DNA of 64,000 bases from a bacterium (lineage in GTDB: Bacteria; Verrucomicrobiota; Verrucomicrobiia; Limisphaerales; RI-55). Below the pieces are notes generated by a model. That model saw nothing but the letters and a program-made list of their open reading frames with translations, ran no database searches and was not told the origin of the DNA. Below, piece after piece: positions 47,384 through 57,333 of the stretch. Every line of letters starts with the position of its first letter. The stretch's first letter is position 1. Position numbers and translations under genes: made by a program. The stretch covers positions 186,001 to 250,000 of the forward strand of contig WGOC01000017.1 of assembly GCA_016124235.1 (NCBI GenBank), given 5' to 3'.

Positions 47384-49930
47384 ATGGCGGTCCAAGCATG
47401 GCGTTTACGGTCTTTGTTGTGGGAATTCGTTTCGCGTCGTTTGTTTTCAAATTTGATGATCGTCGCTGCCACGGTGGCGATCAGCCCGACCTCTTCCGCC
47501 CAGTATAATCCCTACGAGCAGATTCACAGTTTTGGGAACGTCGATCAAATGGCGGCACATCCCACCGCGCCGTTGTTGGAAGGCAGCGACGGAGTGCTTT
47601 ACGGCACCGCATACACCGCGGGATCGGGCGACGTCGGTGCCGTGTTTCGCGTGAACAAGGATGCCTCGGGATTCAAGGTGCTCCGGGCGTTTTCGGAAAT
47701 CGGCGGCGACGCACAGAACCCCGCGGCCGGCCTCGTCGAAAACAGCGTCGGTTTGCTGTACGGCACGACCATCGCCGGCGGAATGTTCGCCAGTGGAACC
47801 GTGTTCAAGATCGCCAAAGACGGCAGCAGCTATGAAGTCCTGCACAGCTTCCCCGCGTTCGCCGGCGACGGGAAAATCCCTTACGGCGGAATGATAATCG
47901 GCGACGGCGGTACGCTTTACGGGACCACGAGTCGCGGCGGCCCGAACGACGCCGGCACCGTGTTCAAGATCAACCCGGACGGGACCGGTTACGCCGTTCT
48001 GCGGCCGTTCTACTCGACGAACCTAAATGGAGCGTATCCGCAGGCGGCGTTGCTCCACGGCAGCGATGGACTGTTGTACGGCACCACTTTCGGTGGCGGG
48101 CAGACCGGTGTCGGCACGGTATTTCGACTTAATACCGGCGGGACCAATTACGTCGTATTGCATTCGTTCACCGGCACCAACAGCGACGGCGCAAATCCCC
48201 GGGACGCCTTGATCGAAGGGCGTGATGGTCTGATCTACGGCACGACGGAGAACGGGGGTGAAAACGGCTTCGGCGCGATCTTCAGATTGAGCAAGGATGG
48301 TTCAAATTATTCGGTCATCCATAGTTTTGACCGTGCAGGCAGCAGCGGCGTCGTGCCCGGTGCACCGTTGTTTGAAGGCCAGGACGGAACGCTTTACGGC
48401 ACCGCCAGTTCCGGCGGTGACAACGGTGCCGGCACCGTGTTCCGACTCAACCACGACGGAAGCGGCTTCAGCGTTTTGCACAGCTTTTCGTTTGCCGCGG
48501 ACGATGCCATCAATCCTAACGCCGCGCTCATCCAAGCTCGTGATGGCCTGTTTTACAGCACGGCATCCGGCGGCGGACCAAGTGGTGACGGCGCGATTTT
48601 TCGAGTGGCGGGTGACGGTACGCAGTACGAAATCACACACACCTTCTCAAACACCGGTGGTGACGGACGGTTTATTTTGGCATCGATCGCTGTGCCGTCG
48701 GATGGCCAACTCTACGGCACCACCCAACTCGGTGGCCGAAACGGGCAGGGTGCGATTTACAAGCTCGCGCGAGATGGAAATGGCTATGCAATCATTCACA
48801 GTTTCGGCGGCAGCGCCGGTGATGGCGCCGAACCACACGCCACCCTGACTTACGGGCCGGGCGGCATGCTGTTTGGAACGACCTATCTGGGTGGCGCCAA
48901 CGATGCGGGCACCCTGTTTAAAATCAAAACCGACGGGAGCGGTTACACGGTGCTCCATGACTTTCTCGGGGCCGCATTGGACGGTGGAAAACCTGAGGCT
49001 CAATTGATCGTGACCCTCGACGGCTTGGTTTGCGGCACCACCGCCGGCGGAGGCACGGACGACTTTGGAACAGTTTTCAGATTGGATTCCAACGGTGGAA
49101 ACTATTCGATTCTTCATCAATTCCCGGCCGGAAACAATGACGGCAAATATCCGGAAAGTGGTTTGACGACGAATGGCCAGGGCGCGTTTTTTGGCACCAC
49201 GGCAAACGGAGGTGCGTTCGGAGCCGGGACCGTATTTCGCATCAATACCGACGGTTCAAATTACCAAACGCTGCACGACTTCAATACCAACGAAGCCGAT
49301 GGCATCATCCCCAAAGGGACAATCCTGCTTGGTTCGGATGGATGGCTGTATGGCATGACGCGCTACGGGGGTGCGAACGGGTTGGGCATGATCTATCGGC
49401 TCCAACAAGACGGTGGTGGCTACGCCCAACTCCGCAGTTTTTCCGCATCCGATGGAAACGCCGCCACGCCTGAAGCCGGTTTGGCGGAAGGGCCGGATGG
49501 CGCACTCTACGGCATGACCTACAATCGCGGCGGCACCATCTTCCGGATGAATAAAGACGGTTCCGGCTTTACGATTCGACACGTCTTCACGAGCGGAACA
49601 GGCGACGGCGTTTACCCGGTTGCGCAAATGATCAACGGACCCGACGGTCTCTTATACGGCACCACTGAATTTGGCGGCGCGGTGGGTTTCGGCACCATCT
49701 TTCGGATATCGCTCGATACGTTGTTTGCACCGCACCTTTCGAACAGCGGAACATTCAGCGCGAGTTTTGTTGGCAAACCGGGCATGAAATGGTCGATCCA
49801 ACGGGCGCAATCCGTTTCTGGTCCATGGAATGGGATTGGATCATTGACGCCAAACAGTGCGGGACTTGGGCAACTAACCGATACAAATCCCCCCACGCAA
49901 CGATCGTTTTATCGGATGGTTTTTCCGTGA
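47384..49930 (+). CDS. Gloeo_Verruco-type tandem repeat secreted protein (about 14 repeats)
   Basis: Recurring DGxLYGTTxxGGxxxxGTVFRxxxDGSxYxVLHSF units of about 50-55 aa. Confidence 0.93.
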   Translation: MAVQAWRLRSLLWEFVSRRLFSNLMIVAATVAISPTSSAQYNPYEQIHSFGNVDQMAAHPTAPLLEGSDGVLYGTAYTAGSGDVGAVFRVNKDASGFKVLRAFSEIGGDAQNPAAGLVENSVGLLYGTTIAGGMFASGTVFKIAKDGSSYEVLHSFPAFAGDGKIPYGGMIIGDGGTLYGTTSRGGPNDAGTVFKINPDGTGYAVLRPFYSTNLNGAYPQAALLHGSDGLLYGTTFGGGQTGVGTVFRLNTGGTNYVVLHSFTGTNSDGANPRDALIEGRDGLIYGTTENGGENGFGAIFRLSKDGSNYSVIHSFDRAGSSGVVPGAPLFEGQDGTLYGTASSGGDNGAGTVFRLNHDGSGFSVLHSFSFAADDAINPNAALIQARDGLFYSTASGGGPSGDGAIFRVAGDGTQYEITHTFSNTGGDGRFILASIAVPSDGQLYGTTQLGGRNGQGAIYKLARDGNGYAIIHSFGGSAGDGAEPHATLTYGPGGMLFGTTYLGGANDAGTLFKIKTDGSGYTVLHDFLGAALDGGKPEAQLIVTLDGLVCGTTAGGGTDDFGTVFRLDSNGGNYSILHQFPAGNNDGKYPESGLTTNGQGAFFGTTANGGAFGAGTVFRINTDGSNYQTLHDFNTNEADGIIPKGTILLGSDGWLYGMTRYGGANGLGMIYRLQQDGGGYAQLRSFSASDGNAATPEAGLAEGPDGALYGMTYNRGGTIFRMNKDGSGFTIRHVFTSGTGDGVYPVAQMINGPDGLLYGTTEFGGAVGFGTIFRISLDTLFAPHLSNSGTFSASFVGKPGMKWSIQRAQSVSGPWNGIGSLTPNSAGLGQLTDTNPPTQRSFYRMVFP

Positions 49931-49978
49931 TTTGTTTTTACATGGTGCTTTAGGGTCTCGCCAACAAGGACAGCATCA

Positions 49979-50872
49979 ATGCGAATTCGTAAGTGTTTGG
50001 CAAAATCGATGAAAGATACGCAACCGCGAATTTGTCCACAGGTTATCCTCCAAATGTTGTTGCCATTACTGATTATTCTTTCGGGATGTGAGAACTCCCG
50101 AAACGACAGCGTCGAGAAGAAATCGCAAAGTCAGCAGCGCAAGGAAAAGCCGATTTCCGTTGCGGACTTGTCAAGTTCGCTAATACCGGGAATGACCATG
50201 GAGGAAACTATATCCAAATTGGGGCGACCCCGTTCCGAATTCCGAGAGAATGACAACATCCGGGAATTGGACTTCATTCGTGACGTCGGGGGCATTCCCG
50301 TTCAGGGCAACGAAAGAGTCATTGGCTTCAAAGTGAGATTTGTCAGCTACCGATTGACCAACTGGACACTAATCGTTGTCGATAGCGATACGATTTCAAA
50401 TAGATTGTATTCGATGGAACCGCCCCCCTCGTTTCGAAAGGAATTAATTGTCGCGAGTAGAATAGAAACAGAAACGAAGACGGAAAGTAAAACGACGAAT
50501 GCTCCGGCAAATCTTCCGTCAAGTTCACGGCCAGATTTGCCCATCCTAGAGGGAGCCGACGTACCACTTGCCATCTTCGAAATGCCAGCCGGTACCACCA
50601 AATCTCGCAGCTCTGTTCAGTCAAAAATCGAGCAATTGCGGCCGAATCTCACGATTACAGCGGCAAAGATTTACACGGTTGGTGACCGAAAAGGTGATGT
50701 TCAGCTCGCTGTGGAACTGGACTCAAACGAGCTTGATCGCTTTTCACATTTTGTGGATCAGAATCTTGGAAAAGTCGTGGTCTTCACACAGAAAGGGATC
50801 CCCGTCTCGACGGTGAAGTTTGAGCAACCCATGACTTATTACAAATTTGATTTACCCCTAAACGTCAGGTAG
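49979..50872 (+). CDS. Hypothetical lipoprotein
   Basis: MLLPLLIILSGCENSRND lipobox; 297-aa ORF. Confidence 0.65.
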   Translation: MRIRKCLAKSMKDTQPRICPQVILQMLLPLLIILSGCENSRNDSVEKKSQSQQRKEKPISVADLSSSLIPGMTMEETISKLGRPRSEFRENDNIRELDFIRDVGGIPVQGNERVIGFKVRFVSYRLTNWTLIVVDSDTISNRLYSMEPPPSFRKELIVASRIETETKTESKTTNAPANLPSSSRPDLPILEGADVPLAIFEMPAGTTKSRSSVQSKIEQLRPNLTITAAKIYTVGDRKGDVQLAVELDSNELDRFSHFVDQNLGKVVVFTQKGIPVSTVKFEQPMTYYKFDLPLNVR

Positions 50873-51068
50873 CCGGCTACGGGCATTGAGTCTGAAACGA
50901 GTTGCTACGATTCTTGAAATTGAACCCGGAATAGCGCTCATTAAGAGACCCACTACTTTTGACAGGCAATTTAATGGAAGGAATTGGGACGTTCCGTTTT
51001 CATTCGGGCCCGATGTATGGCCACCAACAGTCCGGTGCCTTCTTTGATCAGTGCTTCGCACGGTAAAC

Positions 51069-52307
51069 TCACCGGCAATCAATCGCCGCCTGAAGGAACG
51101 TCTTCGCTGCGGAATGTTTTCCTTCAGTCGCGAAGTCGAGAGCCGTCTTGCCCGACGACGTAACCACCGAGCAATCCGCACCGTGTTTCAGGAGTGCCTC
51201 CACTGTGTCGGCGTGCCCGCTTGCCGCCGCGTACATCAAAGCCGTGCGGCCATAGATTTCCTCGCGCGCGTCGATGTCGGCACCATGCTCCAACAAGATC
51301 ACCACTAACTGGGTGAAGCCCTTTTCCGCCGCCTCCATCAACAGGGTCTTGTTTTCGAGATTGTCCCGAAGATTCGGTTCCGCGCCTTTTTCCAACAACA
51401 GCTTTACCAGGCCGCCATGATTGCGTTCGACCGCAAGCGTCAACGAAGTTTTGCCGAGCGTGTTGATCGCATTGATATCGGCGCCGTGCCGGAGGAGTAC
51501 CTTGGCCACTTCGACGTGCTCGCGCGACACGGCAATGGTTAGCGCGGTATTCCCGCGGCTGGTCTTGAGATTCGCGCTCGCACCGCCGTGAAGAATCGCG
51601 GAGACCTGATCCACGTCGCCCTTGTGCGCGGCCAACATGAGATCGCAGGCACCGGCCTTTTTCAAAATCTGCACCAACTGCTCATCGCCCTGAAAGGACG
51701 CCATCATGAGCGCCGTGTTGTCGAGATTGTCCTGGGCGTTTGCGTTGGCTCCGTGTTCGAGCAGAAACTGCACGACCTCTGTGTGACCACCGACGGTCGC
51801 CATCATCAGCGGAGTTTGACCGGTGGCTTCGGCGTCCACTTCGGCGCCGTGTTTTACGAGCAACTGGACGACATCGAGGTGGCCACTTGAAGCCGCCATG
51901 GCGAGCGCCGAGTAGCCCAACACAGATTCCTTCGCTCCGATGGCAGCACCTTTTCCCAGTGCCAAACGCGCGATCTCTGGCAGACCCTTTTCCGCCGCAA
52001 ACATCAAAATCGTTCGATCTTCCTCCGGATCCTTCGCATTGGGATTCGCTCCCCGTTCGAGCAGCAGCCGGACGATCGACACCCGGCGAATCCTAGCGGC
52101 ATAGAGCAACGCCGGAGTGTGATCGGCCATGGTCGAATTGACGTCCATGCCTGCGTCCAAGAATAGCCGAGTAAGGGAAATGTCGCCCTTCTTGATCGCG
52201 GCAAAGAACTGAACGTGACCGAACTCCACCCCCATCTCACCGAGCTGATCGCGAGCCTCTTCCTGCGTAATTTCCATTTTGGCGATATCCATTGTCGAGC
52301 TGGCCAC
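51069..52307 (-). CDS. Ankyrin repeat protein
   Basis: Many xGNTALxxAxxxGHxEVVxxLLxxGADxN repeats throughout 412 aa. Confidence 0.95.
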   Translation of the reverse strand: MASSTMDIAKMEITQEEARDQLGEMGVEFGHVQFFAAIKKGDISLTRLFLDAGMDVNSTMADHTPALLYAARIRRVSIVRLLLERGANPNAKDPEEDRTILMFAAEKGLPEIARLALGKGAAIGAKESVLGYSALAMAASSGHLDVVQLLVKHGAEVDAEATGQTPLMMATVGGHTEVVQFLLEHGANANAQDNLDNTALMMASFQGDEQLVQILKKAGACDLMLAAHKGDVDQVSAILHGGASANLKTSRGNTALTIAVSREHVEVAKVLLRHGADINAINTLGKTSLTLAVERNHGGLVKLLLEKGAEPNLRDNLENKTLLMEAAEKGFTQLVVILLEHGADIDAREEIYGRTALMYAAASGHADTVEALLKHGADCSVVTSSGKTALDFATEGKHSAAKTFLQAAIDCR

Positions 52308-52561
52308 TCATGGGTTATCGGACACTTTCCACAAAAAACTAAGTTGTTTTGAATGCGTAAATTAACCAGCCAGCCAGGTCGGTGCGTGCCGCTTATGAGA
52401 ATCGAGCATTACGCCGGTTCGAAAATCCGGGGCAAATGATCCAATGAGACATCCCATACCGCGCTCATTCCGGAATTGAGCGGCATGTCGCGATTGTCCG
52501 GCGCAATGCAGTATTGCTCCCAATCCCGCTTCGCTCCACGATGCCCGTTCGTTTAACTATC

Positions 52562-53809
52562 ATGATTCTTGAAAAATTCTCCTTCGGTGTGGGCGACCGG
52601 TTTGCCCACCAGGCCAAAGCACAGTTGCGCGCGTGCCAGTTGATCGCGCAGGACGGCGTGGATGTCGCGCCGGTTTGGAACAAATCCAACCGCGAACACT
52701 CGTTCATCGGCTCCGAACCGTCGTCCGTGCTCGCCGCTGCGAAGGAAGCCGTCGCCGCGCTGAACTGGACCCAAGGCTGGCACGTGGACGCGGACCACAT
52801 CGGTCTCGGAACCGTCGACCGGTTCCTGCCCCATTCGGACTTTTTCACGCTCGACGTCGCCGACTCAATCGGAAAACCAGCTTCCGCCGAATCCATTCAG
52901 GCATTCGTCGACAAGCACCCGGAATTGATCGGCACCATTTCCATCGCTGGAATTGATCAACCGTTCGAAACAACGCGCGAAGAAGTGGAACGCGTCGCGG
53001 GCAAGTTCCTGCTCGCCGTTCAGGACGCCGGAAAAATCTATCGTCACATCGCCGATGCGAAGGGCGCTGACAATTTCATCGCTGAAATCTCCATGGACGA
53101 AACGGACTCGCCACAGACGCCGCCGGAGCTCTTGATCATTCTCGCCGCGATTGCCGACGAAGGGATTCCGGTGCAGACGATCGCGCCAAAATTCACCGGC
53201 CGGTTCAATAAAGGTGTCGATTACGTCGGTGACCTCGCCCAGTTCGAGAAGGAATTCCACGACGACCTCGCCGTGATTGCGCACGCCGTGAAGACCTACG
53301 GTCTGCCCGCGAATCTGAAGCTCAGCGTGCATTCGGGCAGCGACAAGTTTTCGCTCTACCCGATTATCCGCCGCACGCTGCCGAAGTTCGACGCCGGGTT
53401 GCACATCAAAACCGCCGGCACGACCTGGCTCGAGGAAATCATCGGCCTTGCCGAGGCAGGCGGTGACGCGCTCGCGTTCGCCAAGGAAATTTACGCGGAA
53501 GCGCTCGCGCAGGTGGACGCACTCTGCGGCCCTTACGCGACGGTCATCGACATCGACCGCGCGAAGCTGCCGACTGCCGAGGAGGTGAACGGCTGGACCA
53601 GCACGCAATTCACCGACGCCCTGCGCCACGTGCAATCCAATCCGGGATTCAACCCCAGCCTGCGCCAGCTGCTCCACATCGGATTCAAGCTCGCCGCAAA
53701 AAAGGGCCAGCGCTACCTTGATCTGCTCAAGGCCAACGAAGAAGTCGTCGCGCGCAACGTCACCGAAAATCTCTACGACCGTCACCTCAAGCCGTTGTTT
53801 GTCGGGTAG
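52562..53809 (+). CDS. Tagaturonate epimerase (UxaE)-family-like protein
   Basis: FSFGVGDRFAHQAKAQLRACQ and ADHIGLGTVDRF; family recalled from memory, moderate certainty. Confidence 0.7.
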   Translation: MILEKFSFGVGDRFAHQAKAQLRACQLIAQDGVDVAPVWNKSNREHSFIGSEPSSVLAAAKEAVAALNWTQGWHVDADHIGLGTVDRFLPHSDFFTLDVADSIGKPASAESIQAFVDKHPELIGTISIAGIDQPFETTREEVERVAGKFLLAVQDAGKIYRHIADAKGADNFIAEISMDETDSPQTPPELLIILAAIADEGIPVQTIAPKFTGRFNKGVDYVGDLAQFEKEFHDDLAVIAHAVKTYGLPANLKLSVHSGSDKFSLYPIIRRTLPKFDAGLHIKTAGTTWLEEIIGLAEAGGDALAFAKEIYAEALAQVDALCGPYATVIDIDRAKLPTAEEVNGWTSTQFTDALRHVQSNPGFNPSLRQLLHIGFKLAAKKGQRYLDLLKANEEVVARNVTENLYDRHLKPLFVG

Positions 53810-53844
53810 CCCCTCCGACAAAAAGGATGTGATTTGAGCTATAC

Positions 53845-54249
53845 ATGATCGAAGGCTGGTTCAACGACGATTACTTGATTCTGTTCAACCGCATGGAGGA
53901 ATCGCGTTCGCTAGCCACCGAGTATGGCCTCGACGCATATCTACCGAGGCACAGGCTTCTCGGCATCAAAAGCTGGGACGACTTCATCATCAGCGACGAA
54001 CACGGCGAAATCTGGACCTTACCAACCATCCCACTGGACGCCAGCAACAGACAGTCATTCGATCTTCCACCATCGACACCCGAGCTAGAGGCTGACCGCC
54101 AATACGCCGGAAAAATCAAATGGTATCTTACGCCACTAGTATTCGGAGGAAGCCCGACTGACGAATCAAACATGACGTGGATATCCCGTGCGGATCACCC
54201 GAAACTCGTCAACTGGTGGAACAAAAAGTACCGCGAGCTGCAAAAATAG
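53845..54249 (+). CDS. SMI1/KNR4- or immunity-like small protein
   Basis: C-terminal MTWISRADHPKLVNWWNKKYRELQK typical of SUKH/immunity-like families; tentative. Confidence 0.5.
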   Translation: MIEGWFNDDYLILFNRMEESRSLATEYGLDAYLPRHRLLGIKSWDDFIISDEHGEIWTLPTIPLDASNRQSFDLPPSTPELEADRQYAGKIKWYLTPLVFGGSPTDESNMTWISRADHPKLVNWWNKKYRELQK

Positions 54250-54273
54250 ACGTTAGCCAAAATTGATTTGAGA

Positions 54274-55095
54274 ATGAAATCAGCCATCACAGTTTCTCTC
54301 GTTGAAGAGGCCAAGGGCGGTCCGTTTGTGTTTCACAACGGAATCGAAGACGCCGCGAGCCGCGCCGCTGCATTGGGCTTCGACGCCATTGAAATTTTTC
54401 CGCCAAGCGCGGATGCGTTGAACCCAACCGAAATCCTCGAGATCACCAAACGCCACGGGCTCGCAGTCGCGGCAGTCGGCACCGGTGGCGGTTGGGTGAT
54501 TCGCAAACAGCACCTCTGCCTGCCGGACGCTGCCACGCGTCAGGGCGCGAAGGATTTCATCCGCCGCATCATCGATGTCGCGGCGAAGCTCGGCGCTCCG
54601 GCGATCATCGGCTCCATGCAAGGCAAATGGGGCGACGGCGTTTCCAGCAAGCAGTCGTTGACCTGGCTCGCCGAGGCGTTGAACGAACTCGGTGCGCACG
54701 CAGAACAAGCGGGCCAGATCCTGCTCTACGAACCGCTGAATCGCTACGAAACCAACCTATTCAACACGGTTGCGGACACGGTCGCGTTCTTGAAAACGCT
54801 CAAGACGTCCAACGTCAAGATCCTCGCCGACCTGTTCCACATGAACATCGAGGAAGCTGACGTGGCGGCCGCAATCCGCAGCGGTGGCGCACACATCGGC
54901 CACATCCATTTCGTCGATTCGAACCGCCGCGCCGTCGGACTCGGCCACACCGCGTTTGAACCGATCGTGCAGGCCCTGCGCGACATCGAATTCAACGGCT
55001 ATCTCAGCGCCGAAGCGTTCCCGCTCCCCGACACCGAGACTTGCGCACGCACTCAAAGCGAAAGCTTCAAACGTCTCGTCCGAGAAGTGAATTGA
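54274..55095 (+). CDS. Sugar phosphate isomerase/epimerase (xylose isomerase-like TIM barrel)
   Basis: AASRAAALGFDAIEIFPP, LYEPLNRYETNLFNTVADTVAFL, ADLFHMNIEEAD, HIHFVDSNRRAVGLGH. Confidence 0.9.
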   Translation: MKSAITVSLVEEAKGGPFVFHNGIEDAASRAAALGFDAIEIFPPSADALNPTEILEITKRHGLAVAAVGTGGGWVIRKQHLCLPDAATRQGAKDFIRRIIDVAAKLGAPAIIGSMQGKWGDGVSSKQSLTWLAEALNELGAHAEQAGQILLYEPLNRYETNLFNTVADTVAFLKTLKTSNVKILADLFHMNIEEADVAAAIRSGGAHIGHIHFVDSNRRAVGLGHTAFEPIVQALRDIEFNGYLSAEAFPLPDTETCARTQSESFKRLVREVN

Positions 55096-55150
55096 TCATC
55101 GAGTCGCCGCCAAATCCGATCACTGAAAACTGTTTACCGAACAACTGACC

Positions 55151-56083
55151 ATGCAAACCCGCCAACTCGGCAACACCGATCTGCAACTCCCGATTCTCAG
55201 CTTCGGCGCGTCCTCGCTGGGCGCCGAGTTCCGCGCTGTGAAACTCGACGAAGCGCTCGACTCTGTGCGCGTCGCGCTCGACTGCGGATTGAACTTCATC
55301 GACACCTCGCCGTTCTACGGGCGCGGAATGAGCGAGGTCCTGCTCGGCATCGCATTGCAGGGCGTTCCGCGCGAGAACTACACGCTCTGCACCAAGCTCG
55401 GGCGCTACGATCTGGAGCATTTTGACTTCAGCGCAAAACGCGTCGCCGAAAGCGTGGACGTCAGCCTGCACCGCCTGCGCACCGATCATCTCGACATCGT
55501 TCTCTGCCACGACATCGAGTTCGTGCCGATGCAGCAGATCGTCGATGAAACGATTCCGGCGCTCCGCAAAATTCAGGAAGCTGGCAAGGTGCGCTACGTC
55601 GGTTTCAGCGGTTACCCGATGAAAATTTTCAAATTCATCCTCGACCAGACCAGCGTCGACTGCGTGCTCAGTTACAATCAATACACGCTTCAGAACACGC
55701 GCTTCGCCGACGAGGTCGTGCCGTATCTCAAAGAAAAAAGGGTTGGTGTGATGAATGCCGGTCCGTTCAGCGCGCGACTCCTGACCAACGCTCCACTGCC
55801 CGCGTGGCTCAAGGAACCCGAAGACGTCAAGGACGCGGCGAGAAAAGCCGCTGCGCTCTGTGCGGAACGCGGCGTGGACATCGCCCAACTCGCTCTCCAG
55901 TTCTCCTGCGCCAATCCCGACATCACCACCACGGTCGCCGGCAGCGCCAACCCGAACAACATCCGCAAATGGGCCGATTGGCTGGCGAAGCCGCTCGACA
56001 CCGCCCTGCTCGCGGAGGTCCAAGCCAACTTCGCGCCAGTTAAAAATCTCGGGCACAAGGAAGGGTTGCCGGAGAATAACTAA
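55151..56083 (+). CDS. Aldo/keto reductase (galactose/fucose dehydrogenase-like)
   Basis: LGNTDLQLPILSFGASSLG, FIDTSPFYGRGMSEVLLG, DHLDIVLCHDIEF. Confidence 0.92.
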   Translation: MQTRQLGNTDLQLPILSFGASSLGAEFRAVKLDEALDSVRVALDCGLNFIDTSPFYGRGMSEVLLGIALQGVPRENYTLCTKLGRYDLEHFDFSAKRVAESVDVSLHRLRTDHLDIVLCHDIEFVPMQQIVDETIPALRKIQEAGKVRYVGFSGYPMKIFKFILDQTSVDCVLSYNQYTLQNTRFADEVVPYLKEKRVGVMNAGPFSARLLTNAPLPAWLKEPEDVKDAARKAAALCAERGVDIAQLALQFSCANPDITTTVAGSANPNNIRKWADWLAKPLDTALLAEVQANFAPVKNLGHKEGLPENN

Positions 56084-56755
56084 ATGGGGCGTAAGCTTCA
56101 GAATGTAACATTTGAGCAGTGGTTGGATTTTGCTTTCAACCATCCGGTCACCAAGCCCGCCTGGCATTGGGCTGACGATGCGGACCTTTGGGCCGGGAGC
56201 GCGACTGAGATGGTTGATCTTCTTACCCGTACGTTTCTCGATTCTGGAACTGCCCTTCAATCATTTTCAGATGCGCAGCTCAACCAAGGTTTTTGGTATT
56301 TGATCAGTGTTCCATGCTCAGACATTGCGTGTAGCATCACAAACGGAAGAGTTTCGAATCATGCTCGCATCGACTGTGTCAAAGCGATCGTGAATCTGTT
56401 CCGAGATTGTTTCGCATTGCGGTGTTCCAATCACCTCTCACACTTGGACGAAGCCGGTGCAAATCCATTAAACTCGATTTGCTACATGTGGTGGGATCTT
56501 TTCCCTGTGTTTGGTAAACCTAAAGAGCCAAAGTGGGCTGAATTTGATTCACTGATCCTCGAGGTCATGGGCAGAGTCCTAGACTTGGATTCCGACGCCT
56601 GTCGTGAGGCAGCCCTGCACGGACTTGGTGAATCGCACTGCTATTATCCAGATCGCACACCCGCGATAGTTGAAAACTTTATCTGGAAACACCGGCACAT
56701 TCGAGATTCGCTGCGCAACTACGCTTACGCCGCGATGCACGGCGACGTCCTTTGA
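56084..56755 (+). CDS. Hypothetical protein
   Basis: 223-aa ORF starting immediately after the AKR stop; no family recognised. Confidence 0.6.
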   Translation: MGRKLQNVTFEQWLDFAFNHPVTKPAWHWADDADLWAGSATEMVDLLTRTFLDSGTALQSFSDAQLNQGFWYLISVPCSDIACSITNGRVSNHARIDCVKAIVNLFRDCFALRCSNHLSHLDEAGANPLNSICYMWWDLFPVFGKPKEPKWAEFDSLILEVMGRVLDLDSDACREAALHGLGESHCYYPDRTPAIVENFIWKHRHIRDSLRNYAYAAMHGDVL

Positions 56756-57055
56756 ATCTGTTGCTGCTTAGTCATTCTCATTATGGCGACCAAATACTCC
56801 TCGATAGACTCCAGAAAGTCCTCGGGCGCCGCTGACGCGCTGACCGAGCGCGACATCTTTGAATTACCCGACTGGTCGGCCGCAGCTCGGCGAAGGACGC
56901 GCAAAGCGGCCGCTCTGCGCGAAGAAGTAGTCGCGGAATATCGCATCCGCATCCGCCGGCAACCCGGTCGCCAAGAACGGCGCCTTGCTCGCAAGGTGGA
57001 TCGTGAGTTTGTCCTCTGACTTTGCGACGGCGAGTTGTTTGAATCTCAACAAGCC

Positions 57056-57292
57056 ATGAAGAATTCCTCAAAGCCCTCGAACAGTAATTCGATACCGGAT
57101 CGATTCCGGGAACAATTGCCGGCGTATGGGCTGGACCTGCCGGTCGCTCCCGATTGGTTTTCCGAGGAGCCAAAGGGCACGTGGGAAGACGGCTACCAAC
57201 TCAGCCTTCAGTTGATTCGCGATCTCAAGGTTCGTGATCGTGTCCTAGCTGAACGTGACGCCTGCATGGTTTCGGCGGAGTTTAAGATGTAG
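57056..57292 (+). CDS. Small hypothetical protein
   Basis: 79-codon ORF (MKNSSKPSNSNSIPDRFREQLPAYGLDLPVAPDWFSEEPKGTWEDGYQL). Confidence 0.45.
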   Translation: MKNSSKPSNSNSIPDRFREQLPAYGLDLPVAPDWFSEEPKGTWEDGYQLSLQLIRDLKVRDRVLAERDACMVSAEFKM

Positions 57293-57333
57293 CACCGCCC
57301 CTTCATCGAAGTTATCAACCGGAACGGCCGGCC

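Noticed and set aside
51069-52307. Ankyrin repeat DNA considered as a tandem repeat array or CRISPR-like pattern
   Set aside because: Periodicity is explained by about 33-residue ankyrin protein repeats.
52865-53821. 318-aa minus-strand ORF opposite the UxaE-like gene
   Set aside because: Mirror ORF in GC-rich sequence; the plus strand carries conserved motifs.
53798-53822. tttgtcgg/ccgacaaa inverted repeat after the UxaE-like gene
   Set aside because: No T-run downstream on the plus strand and partly inside the stop-codon region; not a convincing terminator.
55067-56260. 397-aa minus-strand ORF opposite the aldo/keto reductase
   Set aside because: Mirror ORF; plus-strand AKR motifs are decisive.
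56783-57019. 78-aa plus-strand ORF and overlapping minus-strand ORFs (56725-56994, 56781-57173)
   Set aside because: Arg-rich, mutually overlapping and without motifs; coding strand cannot be decided from the sequence alone.
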